NCBI RefSeq assembly: GCF_023204875.1 | Contig: NZ_CP096247.1 | Coordinates: forward strand, 1,116,001 to 1,180,000 | DNA from: Prevotella sp. E15-22 | GTDB taxonomy: Bacteria > Bacteroidota > Bacteroidia > Bacteroidales > Bacteroidaceae | Length of the DNA stretch: 64,000 nt | Direction of reading: 5' to 3' | Shown here: one piece after another, positions 61,389 to 64,000 of the stretch | Position numbering within the stretch: the stretch's first letter is position 1 | Layout: each line of letters begins with the position of its first letter | Program-made: the position numbers and the translations under genes | Notes under the pieces: generated by a model | The model's database searches: none | What the model was told of the DNA's origin: nothing | Seen by the model: only the letters and a program-made list of their open reading frames with translations

Positions 61389-62411
61389 ATGAGCTACATA
61401 CCACCATTCACAGTAAGTGCCGAAGCCATCAATCTGATTGCAGAGATTTCTGCACAGATAGAGCGTTATGCCATTCGTTTGGAGCAGGAGGATGGTTTGC
61501 GCCTTCGCAAGGCAAACCGCATCAAGACCATTCATTCCTCACTGGCCATTGAGGGCAATACGCTTTCAGAGGAAGAGGTTCGCGATGTCCTTGATGGAAA
61601 AAACGTGGTGGCTCCAGTCCGACAGATTCAGGAGGTAAAGAACGCCATAAAGACCTACGAGTTATATCCTACGCTCGATGCCTTCAAGGAGAAAGACCTT
61701 CTAAAGGCACATGGTGTGATGATGCAGGCATTGGTTGATAATGCAGGGCACTATCGTAAAGGTGGCGTGGGCGTGTTTGGCGAGAAAGGATTGGTTCATT
61801 TGGCTCCTCCTGCCGATCGTGTTCCTATGTTGATGGGCGAACTCTTTGATTGGCTGAAACATTCAAAAGATCATCTGCTTATCCGTTCCTGTGTGTTTCA
61901 TTTCGAGTTTGAGTTTATTCATCCCTTTGTCGATGGCAACGGACGAATGGGGCGCTTGTGGCAGTCACTGATACTTGGCAAATTGCATCCGCTCTTCGAG
62001 CATTTGCCTGTAGAGAATATGGTCTATAGCAATCAGCAGCAGTATTACGATGCCATCACAGCCAGTACGAATGCTGGGCAGTCAGGTCCGTTTATCGACT
62101 TTATGCTGGGTGAGATATATAAGACGCTGAAACAGCATCAGGGAAACCCTTTGTCAAATACAGCTGATGAGTTCGATGCAAAGTTCGGCAAAGAGTTCGG
62201 TGTAAAGTATGGTGTAAAGTTCGGTGTAAACGAAAAAAAGGTCTTGCTACTTTTGGCATCCAATCCATCTTTATCTGCTGGAGACCTTGCAGCTCAAATA
62301 GGATTGAGTCAGCGTGGCATAGAGAAACAATTAAAGAAGTTCCGTGACCTCGGAATTATTACTAGAAAGGGAAGTGACAAAACTGGTTACTGGGATTTCG
62401 TAAAGGAATAG
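61389..62411 (+). CDS. class II Fic-domain protein (AMPylase) with C-terminal winged helix
   Basis: The 340-residue protein carries the Fic active-site motif HPFVDGNGRMGRLW (HxFxxGNGRxxR, about residue 178) and, upstream, the autoinhibitory motif SLAIEGN ((S/T)xxxEG, about residue 53), so it should be self-inhibited (class II). Fic enzymes transfer AMP or related groups to proteins. A linker of KFGVK-type repeats (about 262-280) leads to a winged-helix domain (NPSLSAGDLAAQIGLSQRGIEKQLKKFRDLGIIT), suggesting DNA binding and possibly control of its own gene. Its promoter is the end of repeat copy 2. Confidence 0.92.
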   Translation: MSYIPPFTVSAEAINLIAEISAQIERYAIRLEQEDGLRLRKANRIKTIHSSLAIEGNTLSEEEVRDVLDGKNVVAPVRQIQEVKNAIKTYELYPTLDAFKEKDLLKAHGVMMQALVDNAGHYRKGGVGVFGEKGLVHLAPPADRVPMLMGELFDWLKHSKDHLLIRSCVFHFEFEFIHPFVDGNGRMGRLWQSLILGKLHPLFEHLPVENMVYSNQQQYYDAITASTNAGQSGPFIDFMLGEIYKTLKQHQGNPLSNTADEFDAKFGKEFGVKYGVKFGVNEKKVLLLLASNPSLSAGDLAAQIGLSQRGIEKQLKKFRDLGIITRKGSDKTGYWDFVKE

Positions 62412-62492
62412 ACCTGATGCATTGGCAATAACCCACTGTTTAATGACGATGTTCGTAGCGGCAAAAGAGTTAATGGCTAAAATTATGGGACG

Positions 62493-62737
62493 ATGAGCAA
62501 AAAGTCAATACGTTTTTATAACGAGATGGTGTTGAACTGGTTAGTATCACTAACCACTTCAAATTCGAAGCCCCAGATGGCAAGCAGCGTGCTTACCTTG
62601 ACGCAATGATAGAGAGTCAGAACGATAGTACCAAGATTAAAGAGTTACTTTCGCTGGCAATGACCGACAAGATCAATGACCGCGAAACTTTTATGAAGGG
62701 CATCGATTATTCATATTATTATGAACAAAACGATTAA
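62493..62737 (+). pseudogene. decayed gene fragment, resembles a phage-antirepressor/BRO-type protein
   Basis: An ATG at 62493 begins MSKKSIRFYNE. A change of frame near 62522 then continues as DGVELVSITNHFKFEAPDGKQRAYLDAMIE and on to YYYEQND and a stop at 62735-62737. Neither frame alone is complete. The MSKKSIRFYN start and the TNHFKFEAPDGKQR segment remind me of BRO/KilA-like accessory proteins of this phylum, but this is from memory. The most likely reading is a gene with an internal deletion. Confidence 0.5.
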
Positions 62738-62906
62738 ACCGCTGAACTGATTTGCTAACCCGATTACGGTGCTACTCTATCATTTCAGCGGGAGGAAATT
62801 GTTTCCTTTCACGCTGCAAAGATACGATTAAGTGCGCAAACTATCAAATAAATTAGGATTTATTTTTAGTTTCTAACGAAAGTACCTCGAAAATCCATAC
62901 TCCATT

Positions 62907-62953
62907 GCACCCACACCAGGAACATCCTTTTTCTTGTGTGGGTGCATTTTCTT
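62907..62953 (+). terminator. terminator-like hairpin before repeat copy 3
   Basis: GCACCCACAC (62907-62916) and GTGTGGGTGC (62935-62944) form a perfect 10-bp stem over 18 bases and are followed by ATTTTCTTTT. Confidence 0.65.
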
Positions 62954-62969
62954 TTCCCCACCACCACCG

Positions 62970-63088
62970 CTAGGCATACACCCATACACCCCTACACCCA
63001 TATCATTTCGTTTTTTCATTTTTCATTTCCCCAATTTTTCTAGATAAAATGTAAACAGTTTGCAAAATTTATAGTAACTTTGTAGGCA
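62970..63088 (+). repeat. dispersed repeat, partial copy 3
   Basis: The ~115 bases from the CCATACAC octamers to the TAACTTTG promoter are nearly identical to 4789-4903 of copy 1. The inverted arms and A/T core are absent. Confidence 0.85.
63075..63082 (+). promoter_or_regulatory. promoter at the end of repeat copy 3 (TAACTTTG)
   Basis: The box is eight bases before the ATG at 63091, so the transcript may start at or within a base or two of the start codon. Confidence 0.65.
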
Positions 63089-63090
63089 GA

Positions 63091-64000
63091 ATGAAAGAAA
63101 AGGAACTGTATATAGACTTTGACGAGTATATCCGCCAAGGTGAGCCTGGGCAGCAGGAGAAGGCTGGTTATTGGCAGACTGCTATTGGACTGCAGGCAGT
63201 AGATGGTTTGAAAGTTTCGAACTATCTTCAGGATACTGCCCGTAAGCACATCGAGGGTGATATTACCATCGATGAAGCTCGTGAACTTGTCAATCAATAC
63301 TACATCACCAAGACTGCTCATGATGCTAACGATGAAGATAAGGAGGAGGGCGACCGTGTGTCGTCGAACATTGTGAAGGTGCTTTCCAGTCCTACCTTCG
63401 ACTTCAGCACAGGTGGCTACCAGTCTATTCATCGTCGCGTTTTCGAGGGCGTGATGAAACATGCTGGTGAGCTTCGTACCTACGACATCACTAAGAAGGA
63501 ATGGGTGTTGGAAGGTGACACAGTGCTCTATCTGAACTGGGAAGACCTGCATCGTGCTCTTGACTACGACCTTGAGCAGGAACGTGCATACAGCTACAAA
63601 GGCAAAAGCCATGACGAGATGATAGCCCATCTGACACGATTCGTCTCAGGTTTATGGCAAATCCATGCGTTTGGTGAGGGCAATACACGCACAACGGCAG
63701 TTTTTACTATACAGTACCTACGTTCATTAGGTTTTGAAGTAAGCAATGATCAGTTTGCTCGTCATTCGTGGTATTTCCGCAATGCACTAGTACGTGCCAA
63801 CTATCGCAATGTGGCGAAAGGAATAGACTATTCCCCCGTTTATCTGGAGCGTTTCTTCCGTAATCTGCTACTTGGTGAGCAATGGGATTTGCGTAACCGC
63901 TACCTGCATATCCATCCCACTGAGGAGTGGAGCGAGCAGCCGAATCTGGCTTCACCCCACAAGTACCCCACAAGTACCCCACAAGTACAGGATAAGTTGC
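63091..64000 (+). CDS. Fic-domain protein, incomplete at the window edge
   Basis: The frame is open from 63091 to the end of the window (303 residues seen). The first ~75 residues (GYWQTAIGLQAVDGLKVSNY, DITIDEARELVNQYY) resemble a fused VbhA-type antitoxin helix bundle, which in related proteins masks the active site. The Fic domain has WQIHAFGEGNTRTTAVFTIQ (HxFxxGNxR, about residue 190). An 11-bp tandem repeat is read at residues 289-299 and leads into a linker. In related proteins a winged helix follows, which here would lie beyond the window. Confidence 0.88.
   Translation, partial: MKEKELYIDFDEYIRQGEPGQQEKAGYWQTAIGLQAVDGLKVSNYLQDTARKHIEGDITIDEARELVNQYYITKTAHDANDEDKEEGDRVSSNIVKVLSSPTFDFSTGGYQSIHRRVFEGVMKHAGELRTYDITKKEWVLEGDTVLYLNWEDLHRALDYDLEQERAYSYKGKSHDEMIAHLTRFVSGLWQIHAFGEGNTRTTAVFTIQYLRSLGFEVSNDQFARHSWYFRNALVRANYRNVAKGIDYSPVYLERFFRNLLLGEQWDLRNRYLHIHPTEEWSEQPNLASPHKYPTSTPQVQDKL
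63955..63987 (+). repeat. three tandem copies of an 11-bp unit inside the second Fic gene
   Basis: The unit CCCCACAAGTA occurs three times in a row without a mismatch. Because 11 is not a multiple of three, each copy is read in a different frame (PHKY, PTST, PQVQ). Three copies total 33 bases and preserve the frame. Confidence 0.95.

Noticed and set aside
63040..63630. Minus-strand frame of 196 codons opposite the second Fic gene
   Set aside because: The plus strand encodes a Fic protein with an intact HxFxxGNxR motif and a promoter at the right place.
1..64000. tRNA or rRNA genes
   Set aside because: I looked for T-loop GTTCGAATC-type strings with cloverleaf surroundings and for conserved rRNA blocks and found none that held up.

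Overview
The window looks like a chromosomal segment of a member of the Bacteroidales, most likely Prevotella/Segatella. The evidence is seen directly: promoters of the Bacteroidota type (TTTG ... TAnnTTTG, usually TACCTTTG) precede many genes, strong Shine-Dalgarno sequences are absent, and the gene families are typical of the group (BspA-type leucine-rich repeat protein, LruC-domain lipoprotein, DUF4494, acidic-tailed small peptides, GH43 with a CBM6-like module). No rRNA, tRNA, CRISPR array or transposase was recognised.

Layout. 1-4061: a secreted small protein, an M48 lipoprotein peptidase and clpA/clpS. 4144-17511: an accessory region. It starts with a ~760-bp dispersed repeat whose last bases form a promoter. 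A ~375-nt, highly structured untranslated leader follows, then a tightly coupled operon: PLD-SNF2 helicase, Eco57I-like adenine methyltransferase, EVE reader and an unknown protein. A membrane-anchored zinc protein, a HEPN-like protein, a CoiA-like nuclease, a possible small RNA, a small gene pair and a YoeB-type toxin-antitoxin module complete the region. 17762-26465: surface proteins (BspA-like, LruC), a 58-aa peptide, an OmpH/Skp chaperone, a NhaC antiporter and a C1 peptidase. 26541-34280: a five-gene minus-strand operon (membrane Fe-S protein, Tat-exported aldo/keto reductase, YjjG phosphatase, SerB, outer-membrane barrel). 34446-39766: S41 lipoprotein, SLC13 permease, TatA/TatC and a TPR protein. 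39784-44020: the Phe/Tyr operon (pheA, aminotransferase, DAHP synthase-chorismate mutase, tyrA) behind a translational attenuator with a Phe/Tyr-rich leader peptide. 44132-60568: pheT, yebC, GH43, lepA, a Crp-type regulator, two tandem acyl-CoA synthetase paralogues, a LolC/E-like permease, an aminotransferase, a pseudokinase, DUF4494 and YggS. 60583-64000: a second copy of the dispersed repeat, a Fic protein, a decayed gene, a partial third repeat copy, and a second Fic protein running off the window.

The most interesting material is in two places. First, the accessory operon: its transcript should begin with a chain of six small hairpins, then two long mutually exclusive hairpins, then an 11-bp stem just before the start codon. 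Second, the dispersed repeat preceding it and both Fic genes: its two full copies have inverted arms built of different 8-bp units, yet the arms match each other within each copy, and its 3' end supplies the promoter for the accessory gene that follows. The aromatic attenuator is a clear regulatory element, and the second Fic gene has an 11-bp tandem repeat inside its coding frame that could act as a phase switch. All functional assignments rest on motif recognition by eye; no database search or folding program was run.
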